64,000 nt of DNA from an uncultured Pelagibacteraceae bacterium (GTDB lineage: Bacteria; Pseudomonadota; Alphaproteobacteria; Pelagibacterales; Pelagibacteraceae): the NCBI GenBank assembly GCA_902571955.1, contig CACGDZ010000003.1, positions 56,954-120,953 on the forward strand, given 5' to 3'. The position numbers and the translations under genes are program-made. This document shows positions 51,999-62,430 of the stretch, piece after piece. The notes beneath the pieces were generated by a model that did not search any database, was not told the DNA's origin, and saw only the letters and a list, made by a program, of their open reading frames with translations. The number at the start of each line of letters is the position of its first letter. Position 1 is the stretch's first letter.

Positions 51999-53726
51999 TT
52001 AATCTTTCTCTTCATCTTTTTTTTTTAAATCTTCAGATAAAGATGAAAAAGGTAAATTTTTACCTGATCCCTCAGATCCATATTTTTCCAGTGCTTCTTT
52101 TTTTTCTATTTCTTCTAAAAGTTTGATGCTTAATATAACTTTTCTTTTATCTAGATCTAAATCAGCAATTGCGCAGTCTAATTTTTCACCACCTGTCCAT
52201 CTACTAGGTCTTGCATCAGATGCATTAATCGCTATTGCTGATTTTTTAATTTGGAAATCCATTTCACATCCCTCAGGTCTTACTGTTAAACCTTTATTAT
52301 CTGTAGAAATAACTTTCACGGTTATTGTTTGGTTTTTTGATTTATTTTTAAACCAATCAAATGGATCAGGTTGAGTTTGTTTATAACCAACTCTAATTTT
52401 TTGATCAGTTTTTTTAATTTCTAAAATTTTTACTTTTATTTTTTCACCTTTTTTGTATTTTGTCAGTTCTTCTTCACCATTATTAGAGTAAGTAAGGTCA
52501 TTACAGTGTAAAAAAGCGTCAACATCTAAGTTTTCAACTTTTACAAACAGTGAGTATTCATTTTTACTTACTATTTCACCTTCTACTATTGAACCAACAG
52601 GATATTTTTTTTCAAAAGTTTCAAAAGGGTTTTCTTGTGTTAATCTATGAGAAATTGCTACACGTCTTTTGTCTTTATCAATTTCTGTAATTACACAATC
52701 TATCTCATCACCAATTTTAAACATTTTTTTAGCAGAAACATTTTTTTTTGTCCAACTAAGTTCACTAGAATGAAGTAGAGTTGTAAGACCCGGTTCTAGT
52801 TCACAAAATGCCCCAAAGTCCATTATTTTGACTACCTTAACTTTATAATTTTTATTTAGTTCATAATTTTCTATGTGCTCGAAAGGATCAGGTGATAATT
52901 GTTTGACTGAGCATCCAACTTGTAATTTATCTTTATCGACACTTATAACTTTTAAATCGTGTTTTTCTCCAATATTAAAAACTTCATCAGGATGATTTAC
53001 TCTTGAATAGGAGATTTCTTGTAAATGGACCAATACATCAAGTTCCCCGTTAACATTGAAAAAACATCCAAAAGTACTATAACCTTTTACTTCAGCACCT
53101 TTAATAATATCCCCAACTTTATATTTTTCGATAATTTTTGCTTTATCCTCTTTTTTAAAAGAGGAAATAATTTCTCTTCTAGAAACACACGCATTTCCTC
53201 TAACTTTATCAAGCTTTATAAGTGCGAATTTTTGTGGTTCATTCATCAGATGACTAATATCTTTGAGCGGTTTATCGCTGATCTGAGACCCTGGGAGAAA
53301 CATTAATGAACCAGTATCTATATGTTCAACAATACATCCACCTTTACACTTTGAGGTAATCTTGCCCATAATCGGTTCATTTTTTTCATAAGCTTCAACT
53401 AATTTATCCCAACCTTTAATTTTTTGAGCTTTGCTTGCTGAAACTAAAACTTCACCGTGTTTGTCCTCAATTTTTTCAAGGAGAACAGGAATAGACTCTC
53501 CAATTTTGATTTTATCAGTTAACCCCATACTTTTTAATTCATTTATATCAAGAACAGGCTCAGATTTTAAACCTTCAACAAAAAGGAAAACAAATTTTTC
53601 TGTGATTTTGTTTATTTTTCCCTCAATTATTTTTCCTTCTTCGATTTGAATTTTTGAGAGCTGACTATTTAAGAGTTTTTCAAATTCTTTTGAAGCCGGA
53701 CTTGATAAATCTTTATAAATTTCCAT
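51999..53726 (-). CDS. rpsA: 30S ribosomal protein S1
   Basis: Repeated S1 domains (DKIKIGESIPV, GFGCFFNVNGELDVLVHLQEISY, DFGAFCELEPGLTTLLHSSELSW); cmk upstream. Confidence 0.96.
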   Translation of the reverse strand: MEIYKDLSSPASKEFEKLLNSQLSKIQIEEGKIIEGKINKITEKFVFLFVEGLKSEPVLDINELKSMGLTDKIKIGESIPVLLEKIEDKHGEVLVSASKAQKIKGWDKLVEAYEKNEPIMGKITSKCKGGCIVEHIDTGSLMFLPGSQISDKPLKDISHLMNEPQKFALIKLDKVRGNACVSRREIISSFKKEDKAKIIEKYKVGDIIKGAEVKGYSTFGCFFNVNGELDVLVHLQEISYSRVNHPDEVFNIGEKHDLKVISVDKDKLQVGCSVKQLSPDPFEHIENYELNKNYKVKVVKIMDFGAFCELEPGLTTLLHSSELSWTKKNVSAKKMFKIGDEIDCVITEIDKDKRRVAISHRLTQENPFETFEKKYPVGSIVEGEIVSKNEYSLFVKVENLDVDAFLHCNDLTYSNNGEEELTKYKKGEKIKVKILEIKKTDQKIRVGYKQTQPDPFDWFKNKSKNQTITVKVISTDNKGLTVRPEGCEMDFQIKKSAIAINASDARPSRWTGGEKLDCAIADLDLDKRKVILSIKLLEEIEKKEALEKYGSEGSGKNLPFSSLSEDLKKKDEEKD

Positions 53727-54382
53727 TAACTATTTTTTTTCTCGTCTATTATTTTTTTTATTTTTAAAAAACATGCACTTTTAGTAAGGTTTGTCGTATT
53801 AATCAATAGAGAATCTTTGGTTTTTTTTAATGGTGAAATTTTTCTAGTAAGGTCATTTTTATCACGTATTTTAATACTTTTTAAAACTTCAGAGTAAGAT
53901 ATTTCTCTATTTAATTCCTTTAACTCTTTATATCTTCTAAGTGCACGTGTTTTTAGGTTAGCAGTAATATAAAATTTAAAGTTTGCATCTGGGACTATTT
54001 TGTATGTTATATCTCTTCCATCAAGACAAGAACCTTTATATTTTTTTGGTGGATTATAAGCAATGTTTACTTGAAAAGAATGGACTATTTTTCTTATTTT
54101 TTTATTTTTTGCAATTTTTGATGCCTCTGTGCCTATTTTATCTGACAGAAGAGTTTTGTTAGTTAAATCTCTTACTTTAAGTTTTTTGATTTTTGATTTC
54201 ACGAATATTAGATTAAATTTCTTAGGATTTTTTATTTTATTGTATGCAATAAATCTATAAATCTTACCCGTATCAAGATAGAATAAATTATAATGTTTTG
54301 ATATAGATTTGGCTAGAGTACCAGCTCCTGCAGCAGCAGGTGAGTCAATTGCAATTTTTAAAATATTTTTTCTTTTTATCAT
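53726..54382 (-). CDS. cmk: Cytidylate kinase
   Basis: IAIDSPAAAGAGTLAKSISKHYNLFYLDTGKIYR; CLDGRDITYKIVPDANFKFYITA. Confidence 0.93.
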   Translation of the reverse strand: MIKRKNILKIAIDSPAAAGAGTLAKSISKHYNLFYLDTGKIYRFIAYNKIKNPKKFNLIFVKSKIKKLKVRDLTNKTLLSDKIGTEASKIAKNKKIRKIVHSFQVNIAYNPPKKYKGSCLDGRDITYKIVPDANFKFYITANLKTRALRRYKELKELNREISYSEVLKSIKIRDKNDLTRKISPLKKTKDSLLINTTNLTKSACFLKIKKIIDEKKNS

Positions 54383-55704
54383 ATATCTCTAAATTGATTT
54401 AATATTTCTAAAAAATTTGGAAATGATGTTTTAATTGAATCTTTATCATGTATTTCCCAACTACCTCCAAAGGACAGAGCAGCTATTACACTTGACATAA
54501 AAACACGATGATCTTTAAGAAAATTTTTAATAACTATATTTTTTTTTATTTTTAACTCAGGATTTCCAAATATTTTTATTGAATTCTTTTTTACGACTGT
54601 TTTAATACCCATTTCATTCAAAATTTTATGACCCCATTTAAGTCTTGGACTCTCTTTTTGATTTAATTCCTCTAGATTTTTAAAATACGATACTCCTTTA
54701 GCTTTTGCTGCAACAAGAAAAATAACTAAAAATTCATCAATTGCTTCACTATTTAATTTTGTGGGACAGTTGATTGGTTTTATTGATTTGGGACCAATTA
54801 CATTAATGTCAGCTTTTTTTTCTCCTTTATATTTTTTTTTATTTGTAAGTTTAATTTTGACACCCATTTTTGATAAGATTTTTATTATTCCTATTCTTGA
54901 AGGATTAATATTTACATTTCTAATTACAAGTTTAGACTTGTAATTAAGCGCAGCTAAAACAATAAAAAAAGCACTGGAACTTATATCGGCAGGTATATCG
55001 TAGTTTAAAGGATTAATTTTTCTTATTTTTTTTATTTTAATTAAATCATAATTTTTTTTTTTTCTCACTAAGACAGGTAAGTGAAGATATTTACAAAGTA
55101 GCTCCGTATGATCTCTTGATTTTTTTGCTTTTATATATGTGGTCCCATAAGCTCTCATTCCTGCGAAAATTACTGTACTTTTACATTGTGCTGACCCTCT
55201 ATTTTCTAAATAATTAATTCCTTTTAATTTTTCAGAGCCAGATATTTTAAGAGGTAAGTTTTTATTTTTTGTTAATTTAAATTTTGCTCCAAATTTACTC
55301 AATGGGTCTGATATTCTTTTAAAGTCTCTCTTAGAAAGACTTTTATCTCCAATTAATTTTATTGAATAAGGTGTGTTAATTAAAAAACCAAGTATTAATC
55401 TCCCTAAAGTACCAGAGTTCTTTGCATTTATAACTATATTTTTTTTATATTTATATCCATTGATACCTTTACCAAAAATTTTACACACACCATTAGTGAA
55501 AATAACTTTAATTCCAAATTTTCTTATACAATTTATTGCTGCGAAAACATCTTCTGACATTAGCAAATTTTTTGATTTTGAGATGCCATTTGCTAATGAC
55601 GAAAGTAAAACCCACCTTATGCTAATACTTTTATCACCACTAACAGTTATAGTTTTTTTAAATTTTTTTATTTTTTTATTAATTATTATTGAATTGACCA
55701 TCAA
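54379..55704 (-). CDS. aroA: 3-phosphoshikimate 1-carboxyvinyltransferase
   Basis: VSGDKSISIRWVLLSSLANG; NAKNSGTLGRLILG; NRGSAQCKSTVIFAGM. Confidence 0.95.
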   Translation of the reverse strand: MMVNSIIINKKIKKFKKTITVSGDKSISIRWVLLSSLANGISKSKNLLMSEDVFAAINCIRKFGIKVIFTNGVCKIFGKGINGYKYKKNIVINAKNSGTLGRLILGFLINTPYSIKLIGDKSLSKRDFKRISDPLSKFGAKFKLTKNKNLPLKISGSEKLKGINYLENRGSAQCKSTVIFAGMRAYGTTYIKAKKSRDHTELLCKYLHLPVLVRKKKNYDLIKIKKIRKINPLNYDIPADISSSAFFIVLAALNYKSKLVIRNVNINPSRIGIIKILSKMGVKIKLTNKKKYKGEKKADINVIGPKSIKPINCPTKLNSEAIDEFLVIFLVAAKAKGVSYFKNLEELNQKESPRLKWGHKILNEMGIKTVVKKNSIKIFGNPELKIKKNIVIKNFLKDHRVFMSSVIAALSFGGSWEIHDKDSIKTSFPNFLEILNQFRDI

Positions 55705-55707
55705 ACA

Positions 55708-56484
55708 TTAATTAAACTTAAAACTTTCACCAAAATATGCATTTTTGGCATTTATGTCTTTAACTAAATTTGATGGAGTATTTTGAGCGATTACTTTACC
55801 ATTGCTAAGGATCATAGCAATGTCGACACAAGCAAGAAGATCCCTTGCCTGGTGGTCACATATACAAATTGTTATATTACTTTCTTGTTGTAAATTTACT
55901 ATAGTCTCTTGTAACATTTTTATAGTTAACACATCTAAAGCAGCAAAACATTCATCTAAAAGTAATACTTTTGGAGAACTAAGAAGAGATAAAACTATAA
56001 CTAATTTTTTTTTCTGGCCACCAGATAAATATTTAGCTTTAATATCTTTTAAACCGTCAAGTTCAAATTTAGAAATGAGATAATTTATTCTCTCATTTCT
56101 TAAATTCTTGTTATCTATAACAATTTCACTGATTGCTTTCATATTTTCAATTAAAGTTAAATCACCAAAAAAACCACCATATTGGGGAACATAACCAACT
56201 TTAAATTCTTTAGTTCTTAAATATATTGGATAATTTGTAACATCTTGCCCTTGTATCTTAATTTTTCCATTTCTGGGCTTAACCAATCCTGTAATTAGAT
56301 TAAATATTGTAGATTTCCCAACCCCATTTGGTCCAAGCATTCCAAAGATTTGACCTTCATTGATTTTAAAATTTATATTATCTAAAATAATTCTATTTCC
56401 ATATGATATAGAAATATTTTCAAATTCAATTACAGATTTTATATTCTTAAATGATTTTATTCTGAATTTTTTAATTATTGCCAT
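55708..56484 (-). CDS. lptB: LPS export ABC transporter ATP-binding protein
   Basis: GMLGPNGVGKSTIFNLITGL; YLSGGQKKKLVIVLSLLSSPKVLLLDECFAALD; downstream of a LptC-like gene. Confidence 0.87.
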   Translation of the reverse strand: MAIIKKFRIKSFKNIKSVIEFENISISYGNRIILDNINFKINEGQIFGMLGPNGVGKSTIFNLITGLVKPRNGKIKIQGQDVTNYPIYLRTKEFKVGYVPQYGGFFGDLTLIENMKAISEIVIDNKNLRNERINYLISKFELDGLKDIKAKYLSGGQKKKLVIVLSLLSSPKVLLLDECFAALDVLTIKMLQETIVNLQQESNITICICDHQARDLLACVDIAMILSNGKVIAQNTPSNLVKDINAKNAYFGESFKFN

Positions 56485-56485
56485 T

Positions 56486-57082
56486 TCAATTTTTACTTTT
56501 TACGTTTACCTTTTCTTTGTTATTATATCTAGAAATTTTTGTGTCTTTTGTTTTAATATTTATTTCAATTAAATCAGCTTCTAAAACATTCTTAAAATTT
56601 GTATAAATTACATTTTTAGAAATTATCATTGAGTTTCTTTTAATAGAAAAGTCTAAATATTCTCCCTTAATTGTGTTATCTAAATATTCTACTATTACAT
56701 TTTTAGAAAAAATAGTATCAAAATTGTTTATATTATATTTACCATAATCAGAATTTATAATTATTTTATTTGAGTCTTCTAATTTTATAAGACCTTGTAC
56801 TTCTGTAAGATAAACAACGTTAGTATTTTTATAGTCAATTTCTCCCTGGGATGCAAAAATTATATATTCATTACCTCTACTGTCTTTGGATGAATAACTT
56901 ACATCTTTAATTATGTTCGAACTATAAATACTTTCATTTTCATTTTCATCTTTAATGTTCCCAGGTTTTTCAACTTTTTTTTCAATTTCTTTAAAAGATA
57001 TATGCTTAGTGTTTTTGAAAAGTAAAAATAAAACAAATATAAGAGAAAAAATTATAAATAAAAAAACAATTTTTCTCTTCAT
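56486..57082 (-). CDS. lptC: LptC-like LPS export periplasmic protein
   Basis: N-terminal TM anchor and beta-rich domain with NEYIIFASQGEIDYKNTNVVYLTEVQGLI; adjacent to lptB and kdsD. Confidence 0.72.
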   Translation of the reverse strand: MKRKIVFLFIIFSLIFVLFLLFKNTKHISFKEIEKKVEKPGNIKDENENESIYSSNIIKDVSYSSKDSRGNEYIIFASQGEIDYKNTNVVYLTEVQGLIKLEDSNKIIINSDYGKYNINNFDTIFSKNVIVEYLDNTIKGEYLDFSIKRNSMIISKNVIYTNFKNVLEADLIEINIKTKDTKISRYNNKEKVNVKSKN

Positions 57083-58051
57083 TTAGGATATATTAGACTG
57101 CAGTATATGGTGAATATGTACTACTCCAATAGTTTTTTTGAGATTTTTTCCTTTAAAAACACATAAAGACGTAATTTTTTTATTATTCATTAGAGCAAGA
57201 GCTTTTGCAGCTAAATCGCTTTTATCTATTGCAATCGGTTTTCTGGTCATAATATTTTTTACTTTTACTGTCTGCAAGCTATGTTTTTTTTGATTAAATC
57301 TTCTTATTTGACCGTCTGTAATAATACCAACTGTTTCTCTTTTTTTATTTTGACAAATTAAGACGCCTAATTTTTTGTTATTTAAAATTTTTAAAGCTTC
57401 TTTCATTTTGATGTTTTCATTAACGAAAGGAATTTTTTTTCCTACTACCATAACATCCTCTACAGTTTTTAATTGTGCCCCAAGACTGCCTGCGGGATGA
57501 ATTTTTTTAAAATCTAATTTCCCAAATTTTTTATATTGCATAGTTGCGATAGCTATAGCATCGCCTATTGCTAGCTGTGTTGTAGTACTTGAAGTAGGCA
57601 CAATTCCTCCAGATTCTTTTACTTGAGGAGTTAATATTTTTATATCTGATGCTTTATATAATATTGATTCTTTTTTAGATACTATTCCTATCAACAATAT
57701 TTTATTTCGATTTGCATATTGAATTATGTTTTTTAATTCATTTGTTTGTCCTGAGTAACTGATTAAAATTAGAATATCTTTTTTTGAAATACTTCCGAGA
57801 TCTCCATGTGAAGAATCGCCAGCTGATAAATTAAAGGATGGTGTACCAACCGATGATAATGTTGCAGCAATTTTGGAGGCAATAAGACCACTTTTGCCCA
57901 CCCCACATAAAATTACTTTTGATTGACACTTGGCTATTTGAATAACAGCTTTGTTAAATTCATTATTTAAATTTTTTTTTAATTTTTGAAGAGCTTTTAT
58001 TTCCAGATTAATTACATCTTTTGCAATTGATGTGAACTTTTTATTATTCAT
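57083..58051 (-). CDS. kdsD: Arabinose-5-phosphate isomerase (KdsD/KpsF)
   Basis: VILCGVGKSGLIASKIAATLSSVGTPSFNLSAGDSSHGDLG; tandem CBS domains. Confidence 0.92.
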   Translation of the reverse strand: MNNKKFTSIAKDVINLEIKALQKLKKNLNNEFNKAVIQIAKCQSKVILCGVGKSGLIASKIAATLSSVGTPSFNLSAGDSSHGDLGSISKKDILILISYSGQTNELKNIIQYANRNKILLIGIVSKKESILYKASDIKILTPQVKESGGIVPTSSTTTQLAIGDAIAIATMQYKKFGKLDFKKIHPAGSLGAQLKTVEDVMVVGKKIPFVNENIKMKEALKILNNKKLGVLICQNKKRETVGIITDGQIRRFNQKKHSLQTVKVKNIMTRKPIAIDKSDLAAKALALMNNKKITSLCVFKGKNLKKTIGVVHIHHILQSNIS

Positions 58052-58662
58052 CAGTGGGACCAGACATCTTCCTTAAATAAGGCTAAATCAAGATCAACTC
58101 TTGTTTTTAAAAATTTTAAACAGTCTTTATAAAGTTGTAATCTACTTTCTCTATCTAGAATTTTAATCAATTCTTCATGGATTTTATGTAAATATATAAC
58201 ATCGTTAGCACAGTATTTAAGTTGAGCTGCTGTTAAATCACCTCCAAAATCTGAGTTTTGAAATTGTTTGCTTATGTCAATATTTATAAATTCTTTGATT
58301 AAAGCTTTCAATGAATGATTGTCTGAATACGATCTAGCTAGCTTAGATGCAATTTTAGTATCAAGAATATTGTTTGTTTCTGTTTTAAGATAATACTTGA
58401 TATGTGCCATGTCTGCTCTTCCGTAATGAAAAATTTTAGTAATTTTATCATCTCTCATTAGGTTTACTAAATTTGGCGCTGAATAGTTACCTCTATCAAA
58501 CTGAATTATATGTGCGTCTGAATTTCCTGAAGATATTTGAATTAAACATAATGGATCACGTCTTACATTTAAACCCATAAACTCACCATCTACAGCTATT
58601 ATATTGCCTAATTTCAAATCATCTGGTAGATCATTTTTGTACAATTGAATATTATTACTCAT
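58051..58662 (-). CDS. Ribonuclease D-like 3'-5' exonuclease
   Basis: IAVDGEFMGLNVRRDPLCLIQIS; FHYGRADMAHIKYYL; LKYCANDVIYLHKI. Confidence 0.88.
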   Translation of the reverse strand: MSNNIQLYKNDLPDDLKLGNIIAVDGEFMGLNVRRDPLCLIQISSGNSDAHIIQFDRGNYSAPNLVNLMRDDKITKIFHYGRADMAHIKYYLKTETNNILDTKIASKLARSYSDNHSLKALIKEFINIDISKQFQNSDFGGDLTAAQLKYCANDVIYLHKIHEELIKILDRESRLQLYKDCLKFLKTRVDLDLALFKEDVWSH

Positions 58663-58678
58663 TGTTAAACATATATAT

Positions 58679-59644
58679 ATGAAAGCAAAAAATTGTCTAA
58701 TCTTTGGTGGCAGTGGCCAAATTGGTAGAAACTTAATAAGAAAACTTACAAAAAATAATTATAAAGTCACTGTAGTAACAAGGAATATTCATCAAAAAAG
58801 TTACATTATTAAAACCCAAGCTAATGTAGGGTATATTGATATTGTGGAGTCAAACATATTTGAGGAAAGCAAGATAAGAGAACTTTTTAAAAAAGCTGAC
58901 ATTTGTATTAATTTAGTTGGAATTTTATTCGAACAAAAAAAAGGTAATACTTTTAGAAATATTCACACAATTTTTCCCTCTCTTTTAGCAAAACTCTCTA
59001 AAGAATATAATCTTGAACATTTTATTCACCTATCAGCATTGGGAATTAACGAAGCAATAGACTCAAATTATGCTAGGAGTAAAATTGAAGGGGAAAATGA
59101 AATTTTAAAAAATTTTCCACTATCTACAATCTTAAGACCTTCAATAGTATATTCAGTTGATGACAATTTTACTACAAATTTTATGACTTTGTTAAATAGA
59201 CTTCCTATATTTCCTCTTTATTATAGTGGTAATACCAAATTTGCTCCTATACATTGCTCAGATTTAACGGATATTATACATCATATAATATCAAAAAAGA
59301 TAAGTTCTAAAATAATAGAATGTGTTGGGCCTGAGATAATAACATTTAAGGAAATATTAATTAAATTACTTAAACTTATTGATAAAAAAAGAATTTTATT
59401 ACCAATACCTTTATCTTTGGCAACTATTTCTGCTAAATTGTTTGAAATTATGCCTAGACCATTACTAACGAGAGATCAGCTCAGGCTTTTAAAATACGAC
59501 AATGTACCAACTAAAAAATATAAAACTAATTTTGATATAGGCGTACCGAGCTTAAGATTATTCGATGAAGAAGTTAAAAAATATTGCTATATGTGGAGAG
59601 ATGGTGGACAGTTTTCAACCGATAAATATTTCTCAAATAAATAA
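58679..59644 (+). CDS. NDUFA9-like complex I-associated NAD(P)-binding protein
   Basis: CLIFGGSGQIGRNLIRKLTKNNYKVTVVTR; FIHLSALGINEAIDSNYARSKIEGENEIL; STILRPSIVYSVDDNF. Confidence 0.85.
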   Translation: MKAKNCLIFGGSGQIGRNLIRKLTKNNYKVTVVTRNIHQKSYIIKTQANVGYIDIVESNIFEESKIRELFKKADICINLVGILFEQKKGNTFRNIHTIFPSLLAKLSKEYNLEHFIHLSALGINEAIDSNYARSKIEGENEILKNFPLSTILRPSIVYSVDDNFTTNFMTLLNRLPIFPLYYSGNTKFAPIHCSDLTDIIHHIISKKISSKIIECVGPEIITFKEILIKLLKLIDKKRILLPIPLSLATISAKLFEIMPRPLLTRDQLRLLKYDNVPTKKYKTNFDIGVPSLRLFDEEVKKYCYMWRDGGQFSTDKYFSNK

Positions 59645-59669
59645 AAATATTAAATTACCTTAACAATAT

Positions 59670-60164
59670 CTACGCTGATTTAATTTTTTTTTCAATAAAT
59701 TCAGGAACCTCTTCTTTATTAGGAATATCATCTTTTTTATTTTTTGGTTGGTATGCATAAAGCAAGTGTAACTTACAATATGAAAATTCTTTTAGTGAAT
59801 TTCTTCCACAAAAATAAAATGATTTCTCATTCGGGTGTCCAATTGGCCATTTACACGAACTCTCATCTAATTCTTCTAACTGTTTAGGATTTTCCGGTTC
59901 AAAATCTTTTTCTATAATTAAAGATTTAAATTTACTCCTACGACCTCTTTTTAACTTAATGTTTTTTTCATCTTTAGAATTCTCAAAATTTTGGTTAGAG
60001 GGAGCTGAGCGCGTCTTTATTTTTGCAGACAAATTCAAACGATGAGCTTTACCAATTACTGCATTTCTGCTTATACCACCTATGATCTGTGCAATCTGAC
60101 TAGCGGTATTTCCTTTTCCCCATAATTCTTTTAATTTTGTTACTTTTTCCTCTGTCCAGCTCAT
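59670..60164 (-). CDS. gcrA: GcrA cell-cycle regulator
   Basis: MSWTEEKVTKLKELWGKGNTASQIAQIIGGISRNAVIGKAHRLNL; SCKWPIGHPNEKSFYFCGRNSLKEFSYCKLH. Confidence 0.95.
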   Translation of the reverse strand: MSWTEEKVTKLKELWGKGNTASQIAQIIGGISRNAVIGKAHRLNLSAKIKTRSAPSNQNFENSKDEKNIKLKRGRRSKFKSLIIEKDFEPENPKQLEELDESSCKWPIGHPNEKSFYFCGRNSLKEFSYCKLHLLYAYQPKNKKDDIPNKEEVPEFIEKKIKSA

Positions 60165-60332
60165 TTCTATATGTTGTATATATTTTTAATTTCATAACAA
60201 TATACTGATATAAAATTAAATTAAACAATGAAAAAAATAGAGTTATCAACAATAAATTGAATATAAAAACAAAATTCATTTTCAATCATAACTTGTATCT
60301 AATAATTAAAATTTATAAAACAAACTGAACTT

Positions 60333-61499
60333 ATGAGTTATTTAGCAAAAAATTATAATAGAAAAAAAATTTCATTTGAATATGGCGAGGGAAGCTACTT
60401 ATATTCCACTGACAAAAAAAAATATTTAGATTTTGTGCAGGGAATAGCTGTTAATTCTTTAGGTCATGCTCATCCTAAATTAATAAAAACTTTAAAAAAT
60501 CAGTCAAAAAAATTATGGCATGTATCAAATGCATTTCAAATTCCCGAAGGTGAAAAATTGGCAAAAAAGTTATGTAAAAAAACTTTTGCAGACTATGTAA
60601 TGTTTCAAAATAGTGGTGCTGAGGCTACAGAAGCAGCAATAAAAGTAGCTCGAAGGTATTTTTACTCAATAGGAAAACCAAACAAAAATAGAATTTTATG
60701 TATTAAAAACTCTTTCCATGGAAGAACTTTAGCAGCAATTTTTGCAAGTGGATCAAAGAAAATGACAGAGGGGTTTGCTCCCAAAGTAACAGGGTTCGAT
60801 CATTTTAGCTTTGGTGATCATAATACTCTTAAAAAGAAAATCAATAAAAATACAGCCGCAATTATGGTTGAAACAATTATGGGTGAAGGAGGAATTAAAG
60901 TGATTCCAGATTGGTGTTTAAAAGAATTAAGAGCATTATGTAACAAGAAAAAAATATTGTTAATCCTTGATGAAGTTCAATGTGGAATAGGAAGATCTGG
61001 TGATTTTTTTGCTTTTGAAAAATCTAAAGTAAAACCTGATATTGTACCAATTGCGAAAGGAATAGGTGGAGGATTTCCTATTGGAGCAGTTTTAATGAAT
61101 AAAAAAGTTGCATCGGGCATGACACCAGGTACTCATGGATCAACATTTGGAGGAAACCCTTTGGCGATGGCCGTTGGAAACACCGTAATGGATATCATAT
61201 CAAATAAGAAATTTTTAAATAATGTAAAAATTTTATCAAAATATTTTTTATTTAAACTAAATAAAATTCAAAAAAAATATCCAAATCTGATTAAACAGAT
61301 AAGAGGAAAAGGTTTTTTGATTGGAATACAGTTATATAAAGATCAAACAGAATTTATTAAAAAATTGATGAATAATCAGCTATTGACTATACGAGCAGCA
61401 GAAAACGTTGTTCGTATTTTACCTCCATTAAATGTTAAAAAAAATGAGATAGATTTAGCAATAAAAATTATTGAAAAGGTCTGTTCACAGATTAAATAA
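60333..61499 (+). CDS. argD: Acetylornithine aminotransferase
   Basis: FVQGIAVNSLGHAHPKL; NSGAEATEAAIKVARRYF; LDEVQCGIGRSGDFFAFE. Confidence 0.95.
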   Translation: MSYLAKNYNRKKISFEYGEGSYLYSTDKKKYLDFVQGIAVNSLGHAHPKLIKTLKNQSKKLWHVSNAFQIPEGEKLAKKLCKKTFADYVMFQNSGAEATEAAIKVARRYFYSIGKPNKNRILCIKNSFHGRTLAAIFASGSKKMTEGFAPKVTGFDHFSFGDHNTLKKKINKNTAAIMVETIMGEGGIKVIPDWCLKELRALCNKKKILLILDEVQCGIGRSGDFFAFEKSKVKPDIVPIAKGIGGGFPIGAVLMNKKVASGMTPGTHGSTFGGNPLAMAVGNTVMDIISNKKFLNNVKILSKYFLFKLNKIQKKYPNLIKQIRGKGFLIGIQLYKDQTEFIKKLMNNQLLTIRAAENVVRILPPLNVKKNEIDLAIKIIEKVCSQIK

Positions 61500-61500
61500 T

Positions 61501-62430
61501 ATGAATCATTTCATCAATTTAAAAGATATACCCGCAAAAGATCTTAGAAAGATTATTATTGATGCTAAAAAAAGAAAAAATTTAAGAAAAAAACTTAGTA
61601 CTTTAGAGGTTGATAAAGGTGCACCCTTAAAAGGAAAGTTATTAATTCAAATGTTTGAGAAATCTAGTTTGCGAACAAGATTAAGCTTTTATTTAGCTAT
61701 CAAACAATTAGGTGGTGGCACCTTGACTTTAAGATCTAATGAACTTCATTTAGGTCAAGGTGGAGAAAGTATTGCTGATACGGCTAAAATTCTTTCTACT
61801 TATGGTGATGGGTTTATGCTTAGAACTGATAGTGATAAAAAGGTTGAAAATTTTGAAAAATATTTATCAATACCTGTCATCAATGGTTTAAGTCCCTCAT
61901 CTCATCCAACGCAGGTTTTATCAGATGTTTTTACTGTTGAGGAAATAAAGAAGAAACCAATTTCTAAATTAAATATTTGTTGGATAGGTGACTCCAACAA
62001 TGTTTTAGATAGTTTAATAGCAGCATCAGTAAAATTTTCTTTCAAGCTGAATATTGGTTGTCCAAAAAAATTTGAACCAGGAAAAGAAGTTAGAGCTTGG
62101 GTCAAGAGAAATAATAAAAAAATTTATATTTATAATGATGCTAAAAAAGCAGTTGTAGGTGCTGATGTGATTTTTTCTGACAAAGTTATTTCTTTAAATG
62201 ATAGAGTTAATAAGAAGAAAAAAATACAAGCATTTAAAAATTTTAAAATCGATAAAAAATTAATGAGTTATGCAAAAAAAAGTTGCATTTTTTTACATTG
62301 TTTGCCAAGAGGAGATGAGGTAAGTGATGGTATTTTTTTAGGTACGAAATCTCACGTATGGCAACAAGCACTCAATAGAGTTCACGTACAAAAAAGTATA
62401 TTATTATATTGTTTTGGAAAATTAAGGTAG
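61501..62430 (+). CDS. argF: Ornithine carbamoyltransferase
   Basis: ATG 61501 (MNHFINLKDIPAKDLRKII); MFEKSSLRTRLSFYLAIKQLGG; FLHCLPRGDEVSDGIF. Confidence 0.95.
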   Translation: MNHFINLKDIPAKDLRKIIIDAKKRKNLRKKLSTLEVDKGAPLKGKLLIQMFEKSSLRTRLSFYLAIKQLGGGTLTLRSNELHLGQGGESIADTAKILSTYGDGFMLRTDSDKKVENFEKYLSIPVINGLSPSSHPTQVLSDVFTVEEIKKKPISKLNICWIGDSNNVLDSLIAASVKFSFKLNIGCPKKFEPGKEVRAWVKRNNKKIYIYNDAKKAVVGADVIFSDKVISLNDRVNKKKKIQAFKNFKIDKKLMSYAKKSCIFLHCLPRGDEVSDGIFLGTKSHVWQQALNRVHVQKSILLYCFGKLR

